A program made the translations under genes and the position numbers. Source: CAIWHR01 sp963813415 (GTDB lineage: Bacteria > Pseudomonadota > Gammaproteobacteria > Burkholderiales > Casimicrobiaceae). From it: a stretch of 64,000 bases of DNA. Location: NCBI GenBank assembly GCA_963813415.1, contig CAWEYW010000008.1, positions 1 to 64,000 on the forward strand, in the 5' to 3' direction. This document shows positions 26,748-35,567 of this stretch, one piece after another (within the stretch, counting starts at the first letter, position 1; the number at the start of each line of letters is the position of its first letter). Below the pieces are notes generated by a model. The model saw only the letters and a program-made list of their open reading frames with translations. It made no database searches and was not told the origin of the DNA.

Positions 26748-26846
26748 ATGAAGTCGCCTGACTCGCACGCGATCGCGCCCACGTTGCCGGCAGTGCCTGA
26801 TGGGGCGGCACAGCAGGACTGCCGCGTCGCGCTGGAGCCCCGCTGA
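26748..26846 (+). CDS. Possible 32-residue ORF coupled to the inositol-phosphatase-like gene
   Basis: ATG 26748 opens a 32-codon frame (MKSPDSHAIAPTLPAVPDGA...) preceded by CGAGG 9 bp upstream. Its TGA overlaps the ATG of the next gene (TGATG). The overlap suggests a leader peptide or translational coupling, but the peptide has no recognised motif and could be chance. Confidence 0.25.
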   Translation: MKSPDSHAIAPTLPAVPDGAAQQDCRVALEPR

Positions 26847-27739
26847 TGAGCGCTCACGCGTCATCCACGATGTCCCTTGACCGTCGCTACGCCCTTCTGC
26901 AGCGGGTGGCACGCGCGGCCGGCGCGCTCGCCCTCGATTACTGGCGCAATCGCGAACGTCTGGTGGTGGAGTTCAAGGGCCCCCGCGATTTCGTGAGCCG
27001 GGCGGACCGCGAAGTCGAAGCATTCATCCGCGGGGAGATCGCGCGGGAGTTTCCGGAAGACGGCTTTCTCGGCGAGGAAAGCACGGCACGCTATCAGGGC
27101 GAGGACGACGTCTGGATCGTCGATCCCATCGATGGCACGCACAATTTCCTGCGCGGCATCGCCTACTGGTGCGTCTCGATCGCGTACGTCGAGAAGGGGG
27201 TGCGCACGCTCGGTGCCGTCTACGACCCAGCGCACGACGAGTTGTTCCACGGCCGGCGCGGCCACGGCGCGTGGCGGGTCGGCCATGGCGGCGAGGTGCG
27301 GATCGCGGCGGGACGGCCGGTGGGGCTGAATGGCGCCATCGTCGCCGTGGGGCACCACGATCGCTATCCCGATCCGCGCTACGTCGAGATCCGGCGCTCG
27401 CTCATGGGCACCAACTCGGCGTTCCGCAACTTCGGCTCGGCCGCGCTCCAGCTCGCGCACGTCGCCGACGGCCGGCTCGATGCCTTCGTCGAGCTGTCGC
27501 TCTCCGCGTGGGACGTCATGGCCGGGTTGCTGCTCGTCGAGGAAGCCGGCGGTTGCGCAAGCCCCTTTCCGGGCCCGGAAGGCATCACGGGACGCGCCCC
27601 GGTAGTCGCGACGGCGGCGTCGATCACCGACGTGCTGTCCGAGGTCGTCGGAAGCTGCATCGAGCTCGCGCGCGGCACCGCGCCGATCGAAGCAATCGTG
27701 CAATCGCCGCCGGACGCACCGGAGGATCCATCGGGCTGA
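26846..27739 (+). CDS. Inositol-monophosphatase family protein
   Basis: This 297-residue Mg-dependent phosphatase of the IMPase/FBPase/CysQ superfamily has GEES at 76-79, the metal motif DPIDGT at 93-98 and the second metal motif SAWDVMAGLLLVEEAGG near 214-230. Members hydrolyse inositol phosphates, fructose bisphosphate, histidinol phosphate or 3'-phosphoadenosine phosphates. Its place at the end of an inositol operon favours an inositol phosphate substrate (inference). A 45-residue C-terminal tail after the fold (VVGSCIELARG onward) is variable. It is convergent with the M16 peptidase gene. Confidence 0.88.
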   Translation: MSAHASSTMSLDRRYALLQRVARAAGALALDYWRNRERLVVEFKGPRDFVSRADREVEAFIRGEIAREFPEDGFLGEESTARYQGEDDVWIVDPIDGTHNFLRGIAYWCVSIAYVEKGVRTLGAVYDPAHDELFHGRRGHGAWRVGHGGEVRIAAGRPVGLNGAIVAVGHHDRYPDPRYVEIRRSLMGTNSAFRNFGSAALQLAHVADGRLDAFVELSLSAWDVMAGLLLVEEAGGCASPFPGPEGITGRAPVVATAASITDVLSEVVGSCIELARGTAPIEAIVQSPPDAPEDPSG

Positions 27740-27791
27740 CGCGGCAGCATCGAGCAAGGCAGACGGCCGCCATACGCGCCGGCCGTCACCC

Positions 27792-30521
27792 TTATTGCTT
27801 GGCCTTGGCGAAATCGCCTGCGAACGCGAACGCGAACTCCGCGGGCTTCACGTACTTGCGCGTGACGGCATTCACCTGGCTCGCGGTCATGGCCTCGATC
27901 GCCGCATCGATCTCGGCCGACTTGCCGAACGTGCGTCCGAGGTAGAGCTGGCTCGTGAGCCCGCCGGCGAGCGCGGCGTCCTGCGCCCGTTGCAGCCGGC
28001 GCTCCTGCAGGAGCCCACGTTTTGCTTCCTCGACCTCGGCGTCATTGAAGCCATCCTTCACGGCCCGTTCGAGCTCTTCGCGCAATCCGGTGCGCACGCG
28101 CTCGAGATTCTGCGGCGCGAAGATCGCGTACACACCGAGGCTGCTGTTCGGCTCGAACGAGTTGATGGACAGGAATTCGCCTGCGGAGTAGCTGACGCCC
28201 TCCTTTTGCCGCAGGCGGTTGAGCAGGCGCGAGTTGGACGACTCGCCCAGCATGAAATTCATCACCAGCAGAGCCGGATAGTCGGGGCTGTCGTCGTTGA
28301 CCGGCATTGCCATGCTGCCGAAGAGCACCGCGTTGGCGCGGTCCGGCGTCTCGAGGCGGATCGCCGCGGCGACATTCGCAATCCACGGCGACGGCACCCG
28401 CGTGAACGGTGCGGCGGGCTTCCAGTCCCCGAAGACCTGCGTCAGCAGCGCACGCACTTCCGCGGGATCGAAGTCGCCGACCAACGCCACCTCCGCGCGC
28501 GCCGGGCCGTAGAACTCGTCATAGAAATGGCGCACCTTGTCGATGCTCGCCGCATTCAGCGCCGCGATGTCCTCGTCCAGCGTCGGCGCGTAGCGTGGAT
28601 CGCCCGCCGGATACGGATTGTTGTGACGCTGCAGCGCCCGCACGGCAACGGCCTGCGGGTCCGAGCGCTGCTGCTCGAGGCCCGTGAGGCGTGCGCGGCG
28701 GATCTCCTCGAGGTCCGGGGCCGGGAACGCGGGCTGACGCAACACCTCCGCCATCAGCCGGACCGTTTCCGCGAGATGCTCCCGGACCGTCTGGGCGCTC
28801 GCGCTGACGGACGTCTCGCTACCCGACACGCCCATCTTGGCCCGCAGTCGATCGAGCGTATCCTCGATTTCCTGCCGTGATTTGGTCTTCGTGCCGCGCA
28901 TCAGCATCGCCGCCGCGAGCGAGCCTTCGGGCCGGCGACCGAACACCGACTTCTCGTCGCCGAGATGCAGTGTCATCTGCACCTGCACGGTCTCACCACG
29001 CGTCTTCTTCGGCAGGAGCGCGACCTTGATGCCGTTCGGCAGCTCGAAGCGCTGGGTGCGCGCCTCGAGATTGGCCGGGGTCGGGTCGAACGCCTCGCCG
29101 GCCGCCGTCGCCGTTTCGCCCTTGTAGTTCTTCACCATCGCGGCGACATCGACCGTCGGCGGCACCGGCGCGCGGTCGGGCTTCGGATCGGGAATGTAAT
29201 AGCCGACCGTGACGTTGGATGGCTTCAGGTACGCGAGCGCCACCCGCTGAACGTCGGCGGCCTTGAGATTCTTCCAGCGGTCCCGGTCGAGGAAGAAGAG
29301 CCGCCAGTCGCCAGTCGCGATCGACTCCGAGAGTGCGACGCCGAGCTTCTGCGGATCATTGATCGTCTCGTCGAAATCCTTCATGTACTTCGCGCGCACG
29401 CGATCGAGCTCCGCGGCCGTGATCGGGGCCTGCTCGATCCCGCCCAGGGTGGCGGCGAGCGTCGCCTGGGCATCGGGAAGCGAATCCTGCTCCGGGACCT
29501 GGGCCCAGAAAATGAACACGCCAGGGTCGTGCAGCACGAGGTTCCAGGCCTCCACCGAGCTGGCTTTCTTGGCCTCGACGAGCGCCTTGTACAGACGCCC
29601 CGAAGGCGCCACGGTCATGATTTCGCCGAACGCTTCCATCGCCACGGCATCCTCATGGGCGCCGGGCATCGTGTGATAGAGCATGCCGAGAACCTTGGAG
29701 CCGCCGACGCGTCGCACGGTGACGGTGCGCTCGCCGTCCTGCACCGGCTCGGTCGTATAGAGCGCGGGCAGGGCACGTGACGGCTTGGGAATGCGGCCGA
29801 AGTATTGCGCAATGCGCTGCAGCGTGCGGTCCGGGTCGAACTTGCCCGCGACGACGAGCACCGCGTTGTCCGGCTGGTAATACAGGTGATAGAACGCCTG
29901 CAGGCGCTCGATGCTGACGTTCTCGATGTCCGAGCGCGCGCCGATCGCCAGGTTGCCGTAGTTGTGCCAGTCGAAGGCGACGGCCTGCATGCGGCCCCAG
30001 AGCACCAGCCGCGGATTGTTCTCCCAGCGCTCGAATTCATTGCGCACCACCGTCATCTCGGTGTCGAGGTCCTTGCGCGCGACGAACGAGTTCACCATCC
30101 GGTCGGCTTCCATCGCGAGCGCCCAGTCGAGGTTGTCGTCCGATGCCGGGAACGTCTCGTGATAATTGGTGCGGTCGAAGTAGGTGGAGCCGTTGAAGTT
30201 CATCCCGCGCTTGCCGAGCTCCTGCATCAGGTTGCCGTGCGACGGCGTGCCCTTGAACAGCATGTGCTCGAGCAGGTGGGCCATCCCGGTCTCGCCGTAG
30301 TTTTCCTGGCGCGATCCGACCTTGTAGGTGACGTTGACGGTCGTGACCGGCTTGGTCGCATCCGGGAAGAGCAGCACGCGCAGGCCGTTCGAGAGGGTGT
30401 ACTCGGTGATGCCTTCGACAGAGGGTCCCTGGAGCACGCCGGCGGGAACGGCCGCCTGCACGCCGGGAAGGAAGGCGCAGGCGAGGATGAACAGGAATGA
30501 GCGAAGGAGCGGGCGGATCAT
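27792..30521 (-). CDS. M16-family zinc peptidase (pitrilysin type, double domain)
   Basis: This 909-residue exported metallopeptidase has a signal peptide (LLRSFLFILACAFLPGVQA, residues 5-23). The inverted zinc motif HLLEH is at 82-86, with the distal glutamate in TVVRNEFERWENN. The second half (from about residue 475) is an inactive M16 repeat lacking HxxEH but keeping the fold (LPNGIKVALLPKK, then RQKEGVSYSAGEF). Homologues degrade peptides in the periplasm. It is a single gene divergent from icmF, with a 22-bp palindrome between them. Confidence 0.92.
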   Translation of the reverse strand: MIRPLLRSFLFILACAFLPGVQAAVPAGVLQGPSVEGITEYTLSNGLRVLLFPDATKPVTTVNVTYKVGSRQENYGETGMAHLLEHMLFKGTPSHGNLMQELGKRGMNFNGSTYFDRTNYHETFPASDDNLDWALAMEADRMVNSFVARKDLDTEMTVVRNEFERWENNPRLVLWGRMQAVAFDWHNYGNLAIGARSDIENVSIERLQAFYHLYYQPDNAVLVVAGKFDPDRTLQRIAQYFGRIPKPSRALPALYTTEPVQDGERTVTVRRVGGSKVLGMLYHTMPGAHEDAVAMEAFGEIMTVAPSGRLYKALVEAKKASSVEAWNLVLHDPGVFIFWAQVPEQDSLPDAQATLAATLGGIEQAPITAAELDRVRAKYMKDFDETINDPQKLGVALSESIATGDWRLFFLDRDRWKNLKAADVQRVALAYLKPSNVTVGYYIPDPKPDRAPVPPTVDVAAMVKNYKGETATAAGEAFDPTPANLEARTQRFELPNGIKVALLPKKTRGETVQVQMTLHLGDEKSVFGRRPEGSLAAAMLMRGTKTKSRQEIEDTLDRLRAKMGVSGSETSVSASAQTVREHLAETVRLMAEVLRQPAFPAPDLEEIRRARLTGLEQQRSDPQAVAVRALQRHNNPYPAGDPRYAPTLDEDIAALNAASIDKVRHFYDEFYGPARAEVALVGDFDPAEVRALLTQVFGDWKPAAPFTRVPSPWIANVAAAIRLETPDRANAVLFGSMAMPVNDDSPDYPALLVMNFMLGESSNSRLLNRLRQKEGVSYSAGEFLSINSFEPNSSLGVYAIFAPQNLERVRTGLREELERAVKDGFNDAEVEEAKRGLLQERRLQRAQDAALAGGLTSQLYLGRTFGKSAEIDAAIEAMTASQVNAVTRKYVKPAEFAFAFAGDFAKAKQ

Positions 30522-30603
30522 GAGATTGGGCTGTCGGCGAGGAGGCGCGAGTATAGGGGGAGGGTTGGCCGCCGTGAGACCCTGCGGGGCGGCGCTGGTT
30601 CAA

Positions 30604-30625
30604 TTGACGTTTACGTTAACGTCAA
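30604..30625. promoter_or_regulatory. Palindromic operator upstream of icmF (LiuR-like)
   Basis: TTGACGTT and AACGTCAA form perfect 8-bp arms around 6 bp, and ACGT occurs three times in phase. Palindromes of this ACGT type are typical for MerR-family LiuR regulators of branched-chain amino-acid breakdown, which would fit icmF downstream. The regulator gene is not in the window, so the name is inference. Confidence 0.45.
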
Positions 30626-30744
30626 GTACGCTTTGATCGTCCCGGCGGTCGTCCGGCAGGACCCGCCGCGATGGGCCCCGCGGGGCAGGGCGACGCTGGG
30701 GTAAGCTTTGCGTGGCCCCGCCGCCACCTCACGCCAGGTTACCC

Positions 30745-33700
30745 ATGACCGATCTCTCGATCAGCCAGCAGCCGCTCGTGTACAAGCCGGTGCACAAGGT
30801 GCGGTTCGTCACCGCGGCAAGCCTGTTCGACGGCCACGACGCGTCGATCAACATCATGCGCCGGATCCTCCAGGCGTCCGGCTGCGAGGTCATCCATCTC
30901 GGACACAACCGGTCGGTCGAGGAGATCGTCAACTGCGCGCTGCAGGAAGACGCGCACGGCATCGCGATCTCGTCGTACCAGGGCGGTCACGTGGAGTACT
31001 TCAAGTACATGCTCGACCTCCTGCGCGAACGCGGCGGCGCGCACGTCAAGGTTTTCGGCGGTGGTGGCGGCGTCATCGTGCCGGCCGAGATCGCGGAGCT
31101 CCATGCCTACGGGGTGACGCGCATCTTCTCGCCCGAGGATGGTCAGCGCCTCGGGCTCCAGGGCATGATCAACGAGATCGTGGCGGCGGCCGATTGCGAT
31201 CTCACGCACGCCGCGCCAGCGGCGCTCGATGCGCTGCGCACGGGCGATCGGTTCGAGCGCACCCGCGCGCTCGCCCGCCTCATCACCGCGCTGGAGGCCG
31301 GCACGGCGGGCGACGAGCTGTGTCGCGACCTCGCGCGCCGCGCGGCTGCCGCGACGGCGCCGAGCCTGGGCATCACCGGCACCGGCGGTGCCGGCAAGAG
31401 CTCCCTCACCGACGAGCTCATTCGCCGCTTTCGCGTGGACCAGCACGACCGCTTGCGCATCGCCGTGATCTCGATCGATCCCTCCCGCCGCAAGTCCGGC
31501 GGGGCGCTCCTCGGGGACCGCATCCGGATGAATGCGATCGAGCATCCCAACATCTACATGCGTTCGCTCGCGACGCGCGACGCGGGCAGCGAGGTGACGC
31601 GGGCGCTGCCGGAAGTCATCGCGGCGTGCAAGGTGGCAGGGTTCGATCTGATCATGGTCGAGACCTCCGGCATCGGGCAGGGCGATGCGGCGATCGCGCC
31701 CCTGGTCGATGTTCCGCTCTATGTCATGACCCCGGAGTTCGGCGCCGCCTCGCAGCTCGAGAAGATCGACATGCTCGACTTCGCCGAGTTCGTGGCGATC
31801 AACAAGTTCGACCGCAAGGGCGCGAGCGACGCGCTGCGGGATGTGCGCAAGCAGTACCAGCGCAATCACCAGCGCTTCAAGGCTTCGCTCGAGGAGATGC
31901 CGGTGTTCGGCACCATCGCCGCGCGGTTCAACGACGACGGCGTGACGGCGCTGTATCACGCACTCGCTGCCCGCCTGGCCGCGAAGGGTCTCGCGCTGCA
32001 GCAGTCACGGCTGCCGAAGCCGGCAACCATGCACTCCACCGGGCAGAACGTGATCGTGCCGCCCGCCCGCAGCCGTTATCTCGCCGAGATCGCCGCAACC
32101 CTGCGCGAGTACCACGCGTGGACTGCCGCACAGAGCCGGTTGGCCCGCGAGCGGCAGCAACTCCGGGCAACCAGGGCCATGCTCGCGGCCGAATGCAAGG
32201 ACACGGCGCGGGCTGCCGGCGACGCCCGGAGCGGCGTCGCGATCGAGTGCAAGACGGAGCTGTCGGGCATCGATGTCCTGATCGGCACACGCGAGCAGCG
32301 CCTGGACCCGAAAGCCCGCAAGCTGCTCGACATGTGGCCGCAGACGAGGAAGGCCTATTCCGGTGAAGAATACGTGGTGCGCATCCGGGATCGCGAGATC
32401 CGCACGGCGCTCACCACGACGACGTTGTCGGGCACGCATATTCCGAAGGTGGCGCTGCCGCGCTTCGAGGACGAGGGCGAGATCCTTCGCTGGCAGCTCC
32501 TGGAAAACGTACCGGGCAGCTTCCCGTTCACCGGCGGCGCCTTCGCGTTCAAGCGCGAGAACGAGGATCCGACGCGGATGTTCGCCGGCGAAGGCGACGC
32601 CTTCCGCACCAACCGGCGCTTCCACCTGCTCGCCGACGGCATGCCGGCGCAGCGCCTGTCCACGGCGTTCGATTCGGTGACGCTCTACGGCTTCGATCCC
32701 GATCGCCGGCCGGACATCTACGGCAAGGTCGGCAACTCCGGCGTTTCCATCGCCACGCTGGACGACATGAAGGTGCTGTATTCCGGCTTCGATCTGTGCG
32801 ATCCGAAAACCTCGGTGTCGATGACCATCAACGGACCGGCGCCGACGATTCTCGCCATGTTCATGAACACGGCGATCGACCAGCAGCTCGACAAGTTCCG
32901 CGCTGACAACGGCCGCGAGCCCACCGACGACGAGGCGGAAAAGATCCGTGCCTGGACGCTGTCGAGCGTGCGCGGCACGGTGCAGGCCGACATCCTGAAG
33001 GAAGACCAGGGCCAGAACACCTGCATCTTCTCGACCGAGTTCAGCCTCAAGGTGATGGGCGACATCCAGGAATGGTTCGTCCACCACGGCGTGCGCAATT
33101 TCTATTCGGTGTCGATCTCCGGGTATCACATCGCGGAGGCCGGAGCGAACCCGATCAGCCAGCTGGCATTCACGCTGGCGAACGGTTTCACGTTCGTGGA
33201 GGCCTACCTCGCGCGGGGCATGCATATCGACGATTTCGCGCCGAACCTGTCGTTCTTCTTCTCCAACGGCATGGATCCCGAGTACGCCGTCCTCGGGCGC
33301 GTAGCGCGGCGCATCTGGGCCGTGGCGATGAAGAACTGCTACGGCGCCAACGAGCGCAGCCAGAAGCTCAAGTATCACTGCCAGACCTCGGGACGCAGCC
33401 TGCATGCCCAGGAGATCGCCTTCAACGACATCCGCACCACGCTGCAGGCGCTCATCGCGACGTACGACAACGCCAATTCGCTGCACACCAATGCGTACGA
33501 CGAGGCCATCACCACGCCGACCGAGGAGAGCGTGCGCCGGGCGATGGCCATCCAGCTCATCATCAATCGCGAATGGGGCCTTGCCAAGAACGAGAACCCG
33601 AACCAGGGCTCGTTCGTCATCGAGGCGCTCACCGATCTCGTCGAAGACGCCGTGCTGAAGGAATTCGAAGCCATCAGCGAGCGCGGCGGCGTGCTCGGCG

Positions 33701-34071
33701 CGATGGAGACCGGCTATCAGCGGGGCAAGATCCAGGAAGAGTCGCTGTACTACGAGCACCGCAAGCACAACGGCAGCTATCCCATCGTCGGCGTGAATAC
33801 GTTCCGCAATCCGCAGTCCGACGCCGGGCCGCAGACGGTACAGCTCGCGCGCTCCACCACGGACGAAAAGGAATCGCAGCTCACGCGGCTTGCAGACTTC
33901 CACGCGCGGCACGCGGCAGCGGCGGCCGCGGCGATCGCGCGCCTCAAGGAGACGGTGATCCGCAACGACAACGTATTCGACGAGCTGATGAACGCGGTAC
34001 GCGTCTGCTCGCTCGGCCAGATCACCAACGCATTGTTCGAGGTCGGCGGCCAGTATCGGCGCAGCATGTAG
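30745..34071 (+). CDS. icmF: Fused isobutyryl-CoA mutase (B12 domain, G-protein chaperone, mutase)
   Basis: IcmF interconverts isobutyryl-CoA and n-butyryl-CoA with adenosylcobalamin. The 1108-residue protein has a B12-binding domain first (ASLFDGHDASI, ligand H31). A MeaB-like GTPase chaperone follows (P-loop GITGTGGAGKSS at 209-220, NKFD motif later), and the mutase barrel is last (FKRENEDPTRMFAGEGDAF, then SISGYHIAEAGANP and HCQTSGRSLHAQE). ATG 30745 is chosen over an upstream in-frame GTG at 30712 because it matches the family length. It stands alone, preceded by a LiuR-like palindrome, and probably serves valine or butyrate metabolism. Confidence 0.96.
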   Translation: MTDLSISQQPLVYKPVHKVRFVTAASLFDGHDASINIMRRILQASGCEVIHLGHNRSVEEIVNCALQEDAHGIAISSYQGGHVEYFKYMLDLLRERGGAHVKVFGGGGGVIVPAEIAELHAYGVTRIFSPEDGQRLGLQGMINEIVAAADCDLTHAAPAALDALRTGDRFERTRALARLITALEAGTAGDELCRDLARRAAAATAPSLGITGTGGAGKSSLTDELIRRFRVDQHDRLRIAVISIDPSRRKSGGALLGDRIRMNAIEHPNIYMRSLATRDAGSEVTRALPEVIAACKVAGFDLIMVETSGIGQGDAAIAPLVDVPLYVMTPEFGAASQLEKIDMLDFAEFVAINKFDRKGASDALRDVRKQYQRNHQRFKASLEEMPVFGTIAARFNDDGVTALYHALAARLAAKGLALQQSRLPKPATMHSTGQNVIVPPARSRYLAEIAATLREYHAWTAAQSRLARERQQLRATRAMLAAECKDTARAAGDARSGVAIECKTELSGIDVLIGTREQRLDPKARKLLDMWPQTRKAYSGEEYVVRIRDREIRTALTTTTLSGTHIPKVALPRFEDEGEILRWQLLENVPGSFPFTGGAFAFKRENEDPTRMFAGEGDAFRTNRRFHLLADGMPAQRLSTAFDSVTLYGFDPDRRPDIYGKVGNSGVSIATLDDMKVLYSGFDLCDPKTSVSMTINGPAPTILAMFMNTAIDQQLDKFRADNGREPTDDEAEKIRAWTLSSVRGTVQADILKEDQGQNTCIFSTEFSLKVMGDIQEWFVHHGVRNFYSVSISGYHIAEAGANPISQLAFTLANGFTFVEAYLARGMHIDDFAPNLSFFFSNGMDPEYAVLGRVARRIWAVAMKNCYGANERSQKLKYHCQTSGRSLHAQEIAFNDIRTTLQALIATYDNANSLHTNAYDEAITTPTEESVRRAMAIQLIINREWGLAKNENPNQGSFVIEALTDLVEDAVLKEFEAISERGGVLGAMETGYQRGKIQEESLYYEHRKHNGSYPIVGVNTFRNPQSDAGPQTVQLARSTTDEKESQLTRLADFHARHAAAAAAAIARLKETVIRNDNVFDELMNAVRVCSLGQITNALFEVGGQYRRSM

Positions 34072-34476
34072 GCACGCACGCTCGGCGCGACCAGGAAACC
34101 GACGCTGCAAAAAAAAGGCCGCGTCTCTCAACGCGGCCGAAATCTCGAAACGGAGAACCCAACCTTCGCCCATCCCCCCCGGGTGCGCGAAGCAGCGATG
34201 CAGCCCCCGAAGACGAATTAGCAAGAACCGCACCGCAACAGTTTCACGCGGCTAATCAATGCATTGGAATTCACCTTCGGCGCGCGTGTAAGCTGCCCCG
34301 ACATGGTTTTTGTGATCGACAAAACGTCGTCGACGACGACGCGCGACATGAACGCCTTATGATGGTGTCCTTGAAGAAGCGTCGCACAGGTGCATCGTCC
34401 ATGCCGTTCATTCGAGCAGATCTCGCCCCCTCGTCGGTGCATGGATGCCTGCGCGGGCCATGCCGGTCTCTTGCCA
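34072..34476. other. Intergenic stretch with minus-strand terminator and possible small RNA
   Basis: These 405 bp lack a convincing protein gene. They hold an intrinsic terminator that works only in the minus direction (34109-34138), although both flanking protein genes are on the plus strand. Bases about 34140-34270 are therefore a candidate minus-strand small RNA. The promoter of the downstream gene must also lie here but I could not place it. Confidence 0.45.
34109..34138 (-). terminator. Intrinsic terminator, minus direction
   Basis: GGCCGCGT and ACGCGGCC (34117-34124 and 34131-34138) form an 8-bp GC-rich stem with a 6-nt loop. On the minus strand the stem is followed by eight T residues (34116-34109). 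On the plus strand no T-tract follows the stem, so it does not look like the terminator of icmF. Confidence 0.7.
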
Positions 34477-35457
34477 ATGCCTGAACGCGACCCCGAGGAG
34501 TGGGCTTTCCCCGCCGCATTGCAGCCGGATCCCGACGAGCTCGACTTCGACCTCGAGCCGGTGCTCGACGCGGTGGTCATGCTGCGCGCGGAAATTCCCG
34601 ACGAGGCATTCACTGCCTCCGTGCTGGGCACCGAGCGCGTGGGCAGCGGCATCGTCATCGACAGCGACGGGCTCGTTCTCACCATCGGCTACCTGATCGC
34701 CGAGTCGGAGGCCATCTGGCTGACGACGAACGCCGGGCAGGTGATTCCGGCCCATGCGATCGCGTATGACTTCCAGAGCGGTTTCGGACTCGTCCAGCCG
34801 CTTGGAAAACTCGCTGCACCGCCGCTCGATCGTGGCAGCGCGATCCCCATCGACCGGGGCGACGACGTGCTGATCATCGGTCACGGCGGGCGCGCACATG
34901 CGCTGAAAGCGAAGGTGTTCGGCAAGCGCGAGTTCGCCGGCTACTGGGAGTACGTGCTCGACGAGGCGATCTTTACCATGCCAGCGCACCCCGAGTGGGG
35001 CGGTGCTGCGCTGGTCGACATGGAGGGCAAGCTCGCCGGCGTGGGTTCACTGTTCGTGCAGGAGGACTTCGACGGCGACGCCGTGAAGGGCAACATGATC
35101 GTGCCCATCGATCTGCTCGACCCCATCCTCGACGATCTCGTGCGACGCGGCCGCAGGACCGGCCTGCCGCGCCCGTGGCTCGGTGTTTACGCGGCCGAAG
35201 TGCGCGATCGCGTGGTGATCACGGGCCTCGCGCAGGGCGGTCCCGCCGACACCGCAGGCATCAGGTTGGGGGACGTGATCACCGCGGTGGGGGCGCACAA
35301 GGTGAGCGACCTCGCTGATTTTTTTCGCAAGGTCTGGCGCCTGGGCCCCGCAGGCACCACGATTCCAGTTACCGTGCTGCGCGCGAGCACGACGCATCGC
35401 GTTCGCGTGGAGTCGATCGATCGCGCCGACATCATGCATCGGCCGCGCCTGCAGTAA
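34477..35457 (+). CDS. Trypsin-fold (S1C/HtrA-like) PDZ protein lacking the catalytic triad
   Basis: This 326-residue protein has the HtrA/DegP layout: a chymotrypsin-like domain (about 30-225) and one PDZ domain (about 230-320, LGVYAAEVRDRVVITGLAQG, then GGPADTAGIRLGDVITAVG). The catalytic positions are all changed. The usual GSG...TNNHVV reads GSGIVIDSDGLVLTIGYLI (His to Tyr), the Asp strand reads SGFGLV, and GNSGGPL reads EWGGAAL (Ser to Trp). It is therefore probably a binding or scaffolding pseudo-protease. No signal peptide is visible. The start is uncertain: ATG 34477, ATG 34441 or GTG 34390 are all in frame without a clear ribosome-binding site. Confidence 0.75.
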   Translation: MPERDPEEWAFPAALQPDPDELDFDLEPVLDAVVMLRAEIPDEAFTASVLGTERVGSGIVIDSDGLVLTIGYLIAESEAIWLTTNAGQVIPAHAIAYDFQSGFGLVQPLGKLAAPPLDRGSAIPIDRGDDVLIIGHGGRAHALKAKVFGKREFAGYWEYVLDEAIFTMPAHPEWGGAALVDMEGKLAGVGSLFVQEDFDGDAVKGNMIVPIDLLDPILDDLVRRGRRTGLPRPWLGVYAAEVRDRVVITGLAQGGPADTAGIRLGDVITAVGAHKVSDLADFFRKVWRLGPAGTTIPVTVLRASTTHRVRVESIDRADIMHRPRLQ

Positions 35458-35567
35458 ACGTACGTGGGGACCTCGCGCTCTTGAGCACCCCTGGCGACAT
35501 GCATTATCGTGGCGTCGGCCCCGGAATCCGGCAGTACAAGACGCCAAACCCCAGTGGAGGAACTGCA

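Noticed and set aside
34109..34138. The stem-loop as terminator of icmF
   Set aside because: The T-tract follows the stem only on the minus strand; on the plus strand no T-tract follows.
32005..34233. A 742-codon minus-strand open frame opposite icmF
   Set aside because: It mirrors the mutase gene in the opposite frame and has low-complexity Arg/Ala/His-rich composition; icmF is unambiguous.
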